6,759 nucleotides of DNA from Promethearchaeota archaeon (GCA_019894655.1 JAGXNZ010000270.1:1-6759), one strand, 5' to 3'. Counted from the stretch's first letter, positions 1 through 5,194 are shown. Notes: a model not told the origin generated them from the sequence alone. A program made the numbers and translations.

Positions 1-63
1 AAGAACTTAAATTTATTTATTAAGTGTCAGTTGAATTATGTAATTTTCGTATGAGTGAATAAC

Positions 64-933
64 ATGCGTTCTATGATAATAACTCCTAATCCCAAGGATC
101 CCGAAGTTCAGGTGTTATCTGAGGTATTTAAAAAACGAGGATATGAAGTAAAATATTTTATTCCATCAAATGTAAAAGTTAAAATAGATAATAAGCAATT
201 TCAAAAACAGTTTGAAAAGCTCGATCCATATGGCGCTCTTGTAAGAGGTTTTGGAGCTGCCGCTACTCAGAAGATCTTTTTTAGGCTTGATATACTGAAC
301 GCGATGGAGGAATATGGTCTTAAGTTAATAAACTCCCGAGAATCACTAGAAATAGCTAGTGATAAGTTTTTAACGTCAATTTACTTAGATCGACATAACA
401 TTCCTACTCCAAAAACAATAATATGTGAAAATCCCAATGATGCCTTAGGTTCCTTTGAAGAGCTTGGTGAAGATGTTGTACTTAAACCATTATATGGCTC
501 TAAAGGTGTAGGAATTACGAGAATAAATGATAAAAGTTTTGCAGAAAACGTTTTCTATACATTAGGCCAACTAAACTATGTTTTTTATCTACAAGAGTTT
601 ATCGAACATTCCAATCGAGATATTAGAGTTTTAATTTTAGGCAATAAAGCGATAGCAGGCATGTATCGCGTAAGTAATAATTGGAAAACAAATATACATT
701 CCGGAGCAACAATGGAGCCAATAGAACTCACAGAAGATATGAAAAATTTAGCAATAAAAGCGGCTAAAATAACAAAAACTGAAATTGCGGGGGTAGATAT
801 TGTAGAAAGTGAAAGAGGACTTCTAGTTTTAGAGGTGAACTCGATTCCAGGATTTACTGCGCTTCAAAAAGTGTGTAAGATTAATTTGGCAGAAGAAATC
901 GTTTCATATTTCCTAAAAAACGCAAAAATCTAG
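64..933 (+). CDS. RimK-family ATP-grasp ligase (MptN/CofF/LysX-like glutamate ligase)
   Basis: A probable cytosolic ATP-dependent carboxylate-amine ligase that adds an amino acid, usually L-glutamate, through an acyl-phosphate. Counting residues from a GTG at 55 (292 aa), the N-terminal substrate domain covers about 1-95. The ATP-grasp core follows: INSRESLEIASDKF (92-105), VVLKPLYGSKGVGI (141-154) with the nucleotide-binding lysine and glycine-rich loop, YLQEFI (178-183), RDIRV (188-192), AGVDIV (245-250) and the Mg-binding EVNSIPG (260-266). The NNWKTNIHSG stretch (208-217) and the LQ after the EVN motif recall the tetrahydromethanopterin/F420 glutamate ligases MptN and CofF more than ribosomal RimK, but the substrate cannot be fixed. 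Starts: GTG 55, ATG 64 or ATG 73. I choose ATG 64 because GAGTGA at 53-58 is a weak ribosome-binding match; ATG 73 is also plausible. AT-rich TTTATTTAT at 12-20 could be its TATA element. It is convergent with the next gene. Confidence 0.9.
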   Translation: MRSMIITPNPKDPEVQVLSEVFKKRGYEVKYFIPSNVKVKIDNKQFQKQFEKLDPYGALVRGFGAAATQKIFFRLDILNAMEEYGLKLINSRESLEIASDKFLTSIYLDRHNIPTPKTIICENPNDALGSFEELGEDVVLKPLYGSKGVGITRINDKSFAENVFYTLGQLNYVFYLQEFIEHSNRDIRVLILGNKAIAGMYRVSNNWKTNIHSGATMEPIELTEDMKNLAIKAAKITKTEIAGVDIVESERGLLVLEVNSIPGFTALQKVCKINLAEEIVSYFLKNAKI

Positions 934-983
934 GTAAAAATAAAGATAAAGAAAAAAATATTGTTTTGGAATTCAATTAAAAT

Positions 984-1328
984 TTAAAATTCCTCAATTA
1001 AGCCGATTATAGCAGCGATGAGAACTAGAATACAAGCAATGATCTCTCCTCCAAAAATCACGAGTAAGACAGCGAGGATAAACAGAACTAACCAATGGAA
1101 TGGAAGTGGTCTATTTGGTTTTAAAGCTACTAAAAATGTTAAAATAACAACTACAAGTCCAACAAATAATGAAATAATTCGATCTAGAAGCTGAATATTG
1201 AGTACAGGAGGTAAAAATCCTAACCCTGCAAGACTAGCAAAACCATTAATAATATAGACTAATCCTACTAATGCTCCTAGTACCGTCAAGATTTTCATTA
1301 TTCCTTCATTTTTATAATGTTTAGTCAT
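984..1328 (-). CDS. small membrane protein, four predicted helices, unknown function
   Basis: I do not recognise this 114-residue protein. It has a short polar N-terminus (MTKHYKNEGI) and four hydrophobic segments at about 12-36, 47-68, 76-93 and 95-112, separated by short loops, with KPNRPLP (70-76) as the main polar loop. It ends in acidic residues (IEEF). There are no catalytic motifs or cysteine clusters, so it is an integral membrane protein with no assignable activity. An ATG at 1298 (residue 11) is an alternative start lying just before the first helix, with AAGGA only three bases upstream. The longer start is kept because a TATA-like box at 1356-1364 would put transcription initiation a few bases before ATG 1328. 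Its 3' end faces the ATP-grasp ligase gene 50 bases away. Confidence 0.7.
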   Translation of the reverse strand: MTKHYKNEGIMKILTVLGALVGLVYIINGFASLAGLGFLPPVLNIQLLDRIISLFVGLVVVILTFLVALKPNRPLPFHWLVLFILAVLLVIFGGEIIACILVLIAAIIGLIEEF

Positions 1329-1552
1329 TTTAAATCAATTCTTTTAGTTAATTAGTTTTTATAATTGTATTAAGAAACTAAATTATAAAAGCATTTAAAA
1401 TTTTCATTTCAGAAATATCAGTTATGTGATTTTTAATGACATTTTTCTTAAATGGATTTGATATTTATTCTATATCTTATTAAGTTCAGAATTTCAGAGG
1501 TATTATCCAGATATTTCTTTACTTTTAATTACAAAGGATTTCAAAAAACTAT
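1329..1552. other. AT-rich intergenic region without recognisable gene
   Basis: All six frames are broken by frequent stops and no RNA gene, repeat array or strong dyad stands out. Apart from the promoter-like elements of the leftward membrane-protein gene at its left end, I see nothing in it. Confidence 0.5.
1356..1364 (-). promoter_or_regulatory. TATA-like box for the small membrane protein
   Basis: On the minus strand this reads TTATAAAAA, centred about 32 bases before ATG 1328. Standard archaeal spacing would place the transcription start near 1335, giving a very short leader. A second AT-rich candidate (TTTATAATT around 1380-1390, minus strand) exists, so the assignment is tentative in AT-rich DNA. 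Confidence 0.35.
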
Positions 1553-1723
1553 GTGATTGAGGTTAAAATTCTTAGATATAAAGAAAATATCACTTTAGCT
1601 CGAAATTTGGCTAAAAAACAATACGCTGATCACGATTACTATGAAAAAATGGTTAGTAAGTTAGAAAAAATGTTATATTTTTATGAAAATTTAAAAGTTT
1701 GGAGAGAAAAGATAAAATCATAG
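1553..1723 (+). CDS. possible small protein, 56 codons, charged helical
   Basis: From GTG 1553 to TAG 1721-1723 there is an uninterrupted frame encoding a Lys/Glu/Tyr-rich, probably helical protein, including LARNLAKKQYADHDYYEKMV and ending LKVWREKIKS. The composition (ordinary Ala, Arg, Asp, His and Trp codons, amphipathic heptad-like spacing) looks more like coding DNA than the surrounding AT-rich spacer. The start is poor: the frame is open back to a stop at 1526-1528, there is no in-frame ATG before residue 28, and AAAGGA at 1533-1538 lies 14 bases before the GTG, too far for a classic ribosome-binding site. It could be a real small gene with a GTG start, the 3' remnant of a decayed gene, or chance. 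It is convergent with the Maf gene 33 bases away. Function unknown. Confidence 0.35.
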   Translation: MIEVKILRYKENITLARNLAKKQYADHDYYEKMVSKLEKMLYFYENLKVWREKIKS

Positions 1724-1753
1724 AAATTCTAGCTTCATTACCTATTATATCCA

Positions 1754-1785
1754 AATTTAATTCTCAAATAAATTTAAATTAAATT
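1754..1785. repeat. 9-bp inverted repeat over the 3' end of the Maf gene
   Basis: AATTTAATT (1754-1762) and AATTAAATT (1777-1785) are perfect inverted copies with a 14-base spacer, overlapping the Maf stop codon. All-A/T arms make it a weak hairpin. It may help 3' end formation or be a chance product of base composition. Confidence 0.25.
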
Positions 1786-2359
1786 CTCTTTTTAGAATTT
1801 TAAATATTTTTTGCATTGGTAAACCTATTACGTTTGAAGGAGAACCTCGAATTTCTTTAATAAATAAACTAGCTCTATCCAAAATAGAATAAGCACCGGC
1901 TCTACCTTTCCATTCTTCTATTTTAATATAGTTCCGAATGTCATCATCAGATAAATCCAAAAAGGTAACAACGGTAATATCGTAATCAACTATAATTTTA
2001 GGATCATCTACCCCTGTTAAAGCTATACCAGTAATGAGGTTATGAGAGCGGTTTGCTAGAGATTTTAATATTTGAAATGCCTCTTTTTCATTTTTGGCTT
2101 TTCCAATGATTTTACCGTTAAAATCCACGATCGTATCAGCAGCAATGATAACTGTTCCTATCTCTTCGCTTTTTAATAATTCTTTTGCTTTCAATGCTTT
2201 AGCCTTAGCTAATTCTTTGACCAAATCGATTGGGTCAGAATATTGATCTTTGTAATCGCTCTCGTTAATATTTGTACTTAGAATTTCAAAAGATATATTC
2301 AGCCTATTAAGGATCTTTGATCGATCAATAGATTTTGACGCTAATATGATTTTCTTCAT
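1757..2359 (-). CDS. maf: Maf family nucleoside triphosphate pyrophosphatase
   Basis: A cytosolic house-cleaning enzyme that hydrolyses non-canonical or excess nucleotides (dTTP, UTP or modified NTPs depending on subtype) to the monophosphate and pyrophosphate. At 200 residues it has full family length. Visible signatures: ASKSIDRSKIL (7-17) with the conserved S-x-x-x-x-R loop, the AKAKALKAKEL helix (51-61), AADTIV (73-78) with the presumed catalytic Asp75, GKIIGK (82-87), the SHNLITG segment (105-111, family H-x-V-x-TG), the EEWKGRAGAYSI segment (148-159), and SNVIGLP (175-181). These are the hallmark motifs of the family. The subtype (YhdE-like dTTP/UTP versus YceF-like m7GTP) is not certain. 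The ATG start is supported by a TATA-like box 25 bases upstream, implying a nearly leaderless mRNA. It is divergent from the lipid-kinase pair, with an 84-base shared promoter region. Confidence 0.93.
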   Translation of the reverse strand: MKKIILASKSIDRSKILNRLNISFEILSTNINESDYKDQYSDPIDLVKELAKAKALKAKELLKSEEIGTVIIAADTIVDFNGKIIGKAKNEKEAFQILKSLANRSHNLITGIALTGVDDPKIIVDYDITVVTFLDLSDDDIRNYIKIEEWKGRAGAYSILDRASLFIKEIRGSPSNVIGLPMQKIFKILKREFNLNLFEN

Positions 2360-2380
2360 AATTGCAATTGTGAAATAGTT

Positions 2381-2388
2381 TATTTAAA
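2381..2388 (-). promoter_or_regulatory. TATA box for the Maf gene
   Basis: On the minus strand this reads TTTAAATA, centred about 25 bases before the ATG at 2357-2359. That is the spacing expected if transcription starts at or next to the start codon, so the mRNA would be leaderless. No ribosome-binding sequence precedes the ATG, which agrees. Confidence 0.5.
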
Positions 2389-2418
2389 GAATAAAACCAC
2401 TATCATTAATATATTGAA

Positions 2419-2430
2419 TTAATTTATTAA
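2419..2430 (+). promoter_or_regulatory. TATA-like element for the first lipid-kinase gene
   Basis: An AT-only stretch (TTAATTTATTAA) 15-25 bases before ATG 2444. There is no ribosome-binding sequence in front of the start, so a leaderless transcript is plausible. Low specificity in this AT-rich spacer. Confidence 0.25.
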
Positions 2431-2443
2431 ATTTGAAATACAC

Positions 2444-3550
2444 ATGACAGAGTTTTTATATTGGTTTCTATTAATGTTATTTTCTTATTTCATTATATTA
2501 TTTAGTTATATGCATTTTTCATATAAAAAAGAAGTGCTTAACAATTTTTTAGGGTTTAGCGCTTTATTTTTAACTTTTTTGATTATTACAATTGTGGTAT
2601 TGCTAATGTTTCAAGATACAACGCTCTACTCCATCACATTACCTATATTTTCTCTTTCTTTTGGACTTCCTTTACTCATAATTGGAGCGATAATCTTGAT
2701 TTCATCTGTCCTTCTATTTTCGTACAAAAAAATGTTTAAAAACAAGGATTTGTCGAAGTTTTGGAGCTCATTAGAGGAAAAAACAAAAAAGAGAAGTAAA
2801 TTAAGAGCCGATACGTATCGGAAAATCCCTCACGTTCTTATTTTTATTGGCTTACTTTTCATTTGGTATTTAGGAGTAATTATTGTGAAGGATCTATCAG
2901 GTTCCATTAGCGGTATGATTCCAGATGAGAATAACATGTTTCTGTTGTTTTTAACCATATTGACAGTACCTAATAGTATAAGTCCGGTTTTATTTTCGTT
3001 AGGTTGGTTTTATTATCTCTTATTTTTCTTTTTCTATGGTTTTTGTCTTATTATTTTAGCAAATGAGTTTACAAGAAAAGCTAAGAGCCTTGGATTCCCT
3101 TTTAATTTTCTCTGCAAAGTTCTCCTATGCGAAGAAGAAAAAAGAAGTTACGGTACGTATCTCTTTTTTGCTATCGGCCAAATGGTTGCTGCCTTAATTA
3201 CGCCACCTATGGTGTTTTTAACGATTTTAGGGATGAGTTCTCTTGCAGATTTAGCAACAAGCCAAGTGGGGATAAGATACGGGAAAAATAAAATTAAGTG
3301 GAATAACGAAAAATCTTGGCAAGGAGCAATAGCTGGAATAATTGCGTGTTTTATTCTATGTACGTTGTTTATTGGTATTTATTGGGCTTTAATTTTTACT
3401 ATAGCCTTCTTTATTTTTGATGTTTTTACAAACAAACCTTTCAATGTAACTGATAATTTATTAATCCCGCTTGGTAGTAGCCTTATTTTTTTGTTTATAC
3501 GGTATTTCTTTAATTTCGATTATTTTACAATTATATTAAATTGGATTTGA
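2444..3550 (+). CDS. Sec59/Dgk1/VTE5-like CTP-dependent lipid-alcohol kinase homologue, copy 1
   Basis: An integral membrane protein of 368 residues with about nine or ten hydrophobic segments. The C-terminal two thirds match the superfamily of dolichol kinase (Sec59), CTP-dependent diacylglycerol kinase (Dgk1) and phytol/farnesol kinase (COG0170), which phosphorylate isoprenoid or lipid alcohols with CTP on the cytosolic membrane face. Landmarks: cytosolic basic loop 96-127, YRKIPH (125-130; family R-K-x-x-H), ANEFTRKAK (206-214), LCEEEKRSYGTY (228-239), SSLADLATSQVGIRYGK (265-281; family GDxxAxxxGxxxGK), EKSWQG (289-294; family KSxEG) and DNLLIP (337-342). Residues 1-95 form a three-helix extension shared in layout with the next gene. 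Odd point: Gln293 replaces the Glu of the KSxEG motif, so activity may differ. The gene is followed 47 bases later by its paralogue. Substrate is unknown; polyprenol, geranylgeraniol or archaeol precursors are reasonable guesses. Confidence 0.8.
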   Translation: MTEFLYWFLLMLFSYFIILFSYMHFSYKKEVLNNFLGFSALFLTFLIITIVVLLMFQDTTLYSITLPIFSLSFGLPLLIIGAIILISSVLLFSYKKMFKNKDLSKFWSSLEEKTKKRSKLRADTYRKIPHVLIFIGLLFIWYLGVIIVKDLSGSISGMIPDENNMFLLFLTILTVPNSISPVLFSLGWFYYLLFFFFYGFCLIILANEFTRKAKSLGFPFNFLCKVLLCEEEKRSYGTYLFFAIGQMVAALITPPMVFLTILGMSSLADLATSQVGIRYGKNKIKWNNEKSWQGAIAGIIACFILCTLFIGIYWALIFTIAFFIFDVFTNKPFNVTDNLLIPLGSSLIFLFIRYFFNFDYFTIILNWI

Positions 3551-3566
3551 TTACACAAAATAGAAC

Positions 3567-3579
3567 TTTTAATAATATT
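3567..3579 (+). promoter_or_regulatory. TATA-like element for the second lipid-kinase gene
   Basis: TTTTAATAATATT lies about 25 bases before ATG 3598 in the 47-base gap between the two paralogues. No ribosome-binding sequence precedes the ATG, so the second gene may have its own leaderless transcript as well as read-through from the first. Confidence 0.3.
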
Positions 3580-3597
3580 CAACTTTTATAATTAAAA

Positions 3598-4629
3598 ATG
3601 AATTATCTACCGACTTCTTTGATTTTCATTGGTTATTCCGTTTTAACATTCATCTATGTAATAAAAAATAGAACCGAGAAGATCAAAAACCACTTACTAG
3701 TAAACGAGATATTGATAGCAATCTTATTTTTAAGCGCAGGAATTTTATTTCCTTTTATGTTTCAGTATCACTCACCATATTTGCCATTAGAGTCATTGAG
3801 TTTCTTATGGTTCTTAACATCTTTAATTTTTTTAATTGAGGTAATCGTTTGGGTTACTACTTTACTCTATAATACAATTGTCTCAAAAAAAAACCCAGAA
3901 ATTATGGCAGAAAGGGATTATAATAATTATCGTGTTATTGTGACTGATAGATGGATAGATGATTTTAAAAGCGAATTCGGGAGGAAATTTCTGCATTTGT
4001 TTACTACATTTGTTATTCTATTTTTTTGGTCGTTAGGAACCATTCTTGAAAATTTAGGCATTTTAAGCCAATTTAGTTTAGATAATTACAGTTTTTCTCT
4101 TTGGTTAATAATTACCATAGGATTTGGGTTTGTTATAATGTTCCAAGTTGCTGATCTTGCCCGACTAAATAAATTTTATATGCTTCCAAATTGGGCTAAA
4201 CGCTGGTTTTTATCGATGAGACCTGAGGAACTGAATACATTTGTAGCGTCTACACCATTGGTTTTGTCTTTAATACCCTTTATTTTTGCTCCATTTCCGA
4301 TTCTGGCCTCAGTTGCATTAATTACTACCGGGGCTGATGCTGCCGCCTGCTTAGTAGGTAAAAAATACGGATCACATAGCCTAAAAAAAGATTCTAACAA
4401 AACTTTAGAGGGATTTATAACTGGCGGTGTGACTTCATTTTTAATTGTTTTAATAGTAATGAATATATATCACATTTGGATGCCCGTAAGTTTTATAAAA
4501 ATCTTACTTATGGCTATAGTATCAGCAGCCTTATTTTTACTAGTCGATTTCTTTGCAAACTATATTTCGGATAACATTCTAAATCCGATTTTAACTGGTT
4601 TTGGTATGTGGTTAATCTTATTATTATAA
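3598..4629 (+). CDS. Sec59/Dgk1/VTE5-like CTP-dependent lipid-alcohol kinase homologue, copy 2
   Basis: A 343-residue membrane protein and paralogue of the preceding gene, with the same plan: three N-terminal helices (about 5-22, 36-55, 66-94), a polar cytosolic loop (95-128), then the kinase-type membrane domain. Motifs are closer to the family consensus than in copy 1: FGRKFLH (127-133), the VADLARLNK region (184-192), SMRPEELNTF (206-215), GADAAACLVGKKYGSH (245-260) with Asp247 and two glycines in the presumed CTP-binding stretch, NKTLEG (267-272) with the Glu kept, and ISDNILNP (323-330). Predicted role: CTP-dependent phosphorylation of a lipid or polyprenol alcohol, feeding glycan-carrier or isoprenoid membrane-lipid salvage. 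The start is the first in-frame ATG after the gap. Its 3' end is convergent with the MoaD-like gene 18 bases away. Confidence 0.82.
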   Translation: MNYLPTSLIFIGYSVLTFIYVIKNRTEKIKNHLLVNEILIAILFLSAGILFPFMFQYHSPYLPLESLSFLWFLTSLIFLIEVIVWVTTLLYNTIVSKKNPEIMAERDYNNYRVIVTDRWIDDFKSEFGRKFLHLFTTFVILFFWSLGTILENLGILSQFSLDNYSFSLWLIITIGFGFVIMFQVADLARLNKFYMLPNWAKRWFLSMRPEELNTFVASTPLVLSLIPFIFAPFPILASVALITTGADAAACLVGKKYGSHSLKKDSNKTLEGFITGGVTSFLIVLIVMNIYHIWMPVSFIKILLMAIVSAALFLLVDFFANYISDNILNPILTGFGMWLILLL

Positions 4630-4630
4630 G

Positions 4631-4642
4631 TTATTTTTTAAT
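4631..4642 (+). terminator. T-rich termination signal after the lipid-kinase pair
   Basis: Directly after the stop codon there is a T-rich stretch with a run of six T (4634-4639) and no strong hairpin, the usual archaeal terminator type. It sits in the 18-base gap between convergent genes. Confidence 0.35.
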
Positions 4643-4647
4643 TAAGA

Positions 4648-4941
4648 TTATCCCCCAAAATAGAGATATAAAAAGGCTATGTCGTCTCCATCCTTTAGAG
4701 TCTTTTCTAGAAAATGCTCGTCTCTAAAACTTCTACCATTTATGATGATTGAAAGGAACGAACTAAATTCACTCCTTATTTTTTTATCCCAGAGTAACTC
4801 ATAGAATTTTTCGCCAAAATGCGCTTTAAAAAACTCTAACAATTCCTTAACTGTTAGTTCTTGGTCGAATTTAATTATTTGATTTGTATTTTTAGTAATT
4901 TCGTTAAAAGGCGGTTCAAACCTAAACCTTAAGGATATCAG
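4648..4941 (-). CDS. MoaD/ThiS-type ubiquitin-like sulfur carrier, non-ATG start
   Basis: A small beta-grasp protein ending in Phe-Gly-Gly, the C-terminal tail that E1-like enzymes adenylate in MoaD, ThiS, Urm1 and archaeal SAMP proteins. It could carry sulfur for molybdenum/tungsten cofactor or tRNA thiolation, or act as a protein modifier. Counted from a CTG at 4939-4941 it has 97 residues, the normal MoaD length: strand 1 SLRFRFEPPF (3-12), strand 2 QIIKFDQ (21-27), helix LTVKELLEFFKAHF (29-42), FLSIIINGR (62-70), the LKDGDDIAFLYLYFGG tail (82-97). The first ordinary start codon in frame is TTG 4842, which would delete strands 1 and 2 and break the fold. The open frame runs back to a stop at 4945-4947 with no ATG, GTG or TTG before that TTG. 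CTG 4941 and ATA 4938 are each one base from ATG. GGAAGTGGT at 4949-4957 supports a start here. No partner gene (E1-like MoeB, MoaE) is in the window. Confidence 0.75.
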   Translation of the reverse strand: MISLRFRFEPPFNEITKNTNQIIKFDQELTVKELLEFFKAHFGEKFYELLWDKKIRSEFSSFLSIIINGRSFRDEHFLEKTLKDGDDIAFLYLYFGG

Positions 4942-4948
4942 CTTTTAA

Positions 4949-4957
4949 ACCACTTCC
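4949..4957 (-). promoter_or_regulatory. ribosome-binding site deciding the MoaD-like start
   Basis: On the minus strand this reads GGAAGTGGT, a 7-of-9 match to the archaeal consensus GGAGGTGAT, ending seven bases before the CTG at 4939-4941. It argues that translation begins at CTG 4941 (or ATA 4938) and not at the TTG 99 bases further in. Confidence 0.5.
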
Positions 4958-4981
4958 TTAGTTTCAAGAACGACTAAGAAG

Positions 4982-4990
4982 ATTAAATAA
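4982..4990 (-). promoter_or_regulatory. TATA-like box for the MoaD-like gene
   Basis: On the minus strand this reads TTATTTAAT. Archaeal spacing would put the transcription start near 4961, about 20 bases before CTG 4941 and just before the ribosome-binding site. The palindromic TATA at 5017-5026 is an alternative giving a leader of about 50 bases. Confidence 0.35.
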
Positions 4991-5016
4991 TTACGATTAT
5001 TAAATATTGTTGGTAA

Positions 5017-5026
5017 TTATATATAA
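5017..5026. promoter_or_regulatory. palindromic TATA box, probable thymidylate synthase promoter
   Basis: TTATATATAA is a perfect palindrome followed by a run of A. It is the best TATA box in the window. Rightward use would start transcription near 5046-5050, at the beginning of the hairpin-forming leader, giving a 5' untranslated region of about 145 bases before the thymidylate synthase ATG. Leftward use toward the MoaD-like gene is also possible. Confidence 0.45.
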
Positions 5027-5036
5027 AAAAATGAAT

Positions 5037-5079
5037 ATTTAATTGGAAACACTCAATTAACACTCTTCAATTTAATTGG
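5037..5079. repeat. 10-bp direct repeat with an inverted half-site between
   Basis: ATTTAATTGG occurs at 5037-5046 and 5070-5079, exactly 33 bases apart. Between them CAATTAA (5054-5060) is the inverse of the TTAATTG core at 5039-5045 and 5072-5078, so three half-sites alternate in orientation with 8- and 11-base spacers. This could be an operator for a dimeric regulator or the basis of RNA hairpins. Confidence 0.45.
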
Positions 5080-5086
5080 GGGGTGT
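5049..5086 (+). promoter_or_regulatory. candidate RNA switch: two mutually exclusive hairpins in the thymidylate synthase leader
   Basis: Two overlapping stems share the same 3' arm. Stem A pairs ACACTCAATTAA (5049-5060) with 5072-5086, twelve pairs with a three-G bulge and an 11-base loop. Stem B pairs ACACTCTTCAA (5060-5070) with TTGGGGGGTGT (5076-5086), eleven pairs including three G-U, with a 5-base loop. Both hide the GGGGGGTG tract. The near-duplicated 5' arms make the two folds alternatives. Whether they form or respond to a ligand is unknown; no known riboswitch class is recognised. Confidence 0.35.
5078..5085 (+). promoter_or_regulatory. G-rich ribosome-binding-like site before a 14-codon ORF
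   Basis: GGGGGGTG closely resembles the archaeal consensus GGAGGTG and ends four bases before ATG 5090. It is the most G-rich run in the window, which makes chance less likely in such AT-rich DNA. Confidence 0.4.
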
Positions 5087-5089
5087 ATA

Positions 5090-5134
5090 ATGGTTTTACA
5101 TAATGGAATAAAATCAGTTTTGTTAAGGTTTTAA
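5090..5134 (+). CDS. possible 14-residue leader peptide upstream of thymidylate synthase
   Basis: ATG 5090 to TAA 5132-5134 encodes MVLHNGIKSVLLRF, preceded at good spacing by GGGGGGTG. The stop codon lies inside the right arm of the dyad at 5120-5137. The peptide has no known family. It could be a regulatory leader peptide, a chance ORF, or irrelevant if the G-tract serves another purpose. The thymidylate synthase start is 61 bases past its stop codon, in the same leader. Confidence 0.25.
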   Translation: MVLHNGIKSVLLRF

Positions 5135-5137
5135 CAA
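5120..5137. repeat. perfect 7-bp inverted repeat in the thymidylate synthase leader
   Basis: TTGTTAA (5120-5126) and TTAACAA (5131-5137) flank GGTT. It may be an operator or a small hairpin over the end of the 14-codon ORF. A second dyad, ATTAGA-T-TCTAAT, abuts it at 5137-5149. Confidence 0.4.
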
Positions 5138-5190
5138 TTAGATTCTAATAAAATAAAAATAAGATTTTTAGTGATTCTTTTAAGGTTTTA
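5123..5190 (+). repeat. 11-bp direct repeat TTAAGGTTTTA in the thymidylate synthase leader
   Basis: TTAAGGTTTTA occurs at 5123-5133 and again at 5180-5190, 57 bases apart; the second copy ends four bases before ATG 5195. The AAGG of the second copy (5182-5185), nine bases before the ATG, is the only ribosome-binding-like sequence for the gene. The first copy is the core of the dyad at 5120-5137. Confidence 0.4.
5137..5149. repeat. 6-bp inverted repeat abutting the previous dyad
   Basis: ATTAGA (5137-5142) and TCTAAT (5144-5149) are inverse copies around a single T. An odd-centred palindrome like this could be a protein-binding site. Low specificity. Confidence 0.3.
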
Positions 5191-5194
5191 GAAT

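Noticed and set aside
1..54. Open frame at the left edge ending in TGA at 52-54
   Set aside because: Only 17 codons of low-complexity, AT-driven composition (KNLNLFIKC...). It cannot be told from chance, and no upstream gene can be claimed.
968..993. Inverted repeat GGAATT...AATTCC between the convergent ligase and membrane-protein genes
   Set aside because: Six-base arms with a 14-base spacer partly inside the membrane-protein coding end; too weak to call a terminator.
1721..1731. Palindrome TAGAA-A-TTCTA at the end of the small ORF
   Set aside because: Short AT-rich palindrome expected by chance at this base composition.
4176..4400. 74-codon open frame on the minus strand
   Set aside because: Lies entirely inside the second lipid-kinase gene, whose own frame has clear family motifs; the antisense translation shows no recognisable features.
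4942..5194. CRISPR-like or replication-origin repeats in the 250-base intergenic region
   Set aside because: The repeats are only 7-11 bases, irregularly spaced and of mixed orientation; no repeat-spacer periodicity or origin-box cluster with an Orc1/Cdc6 gene nearby.
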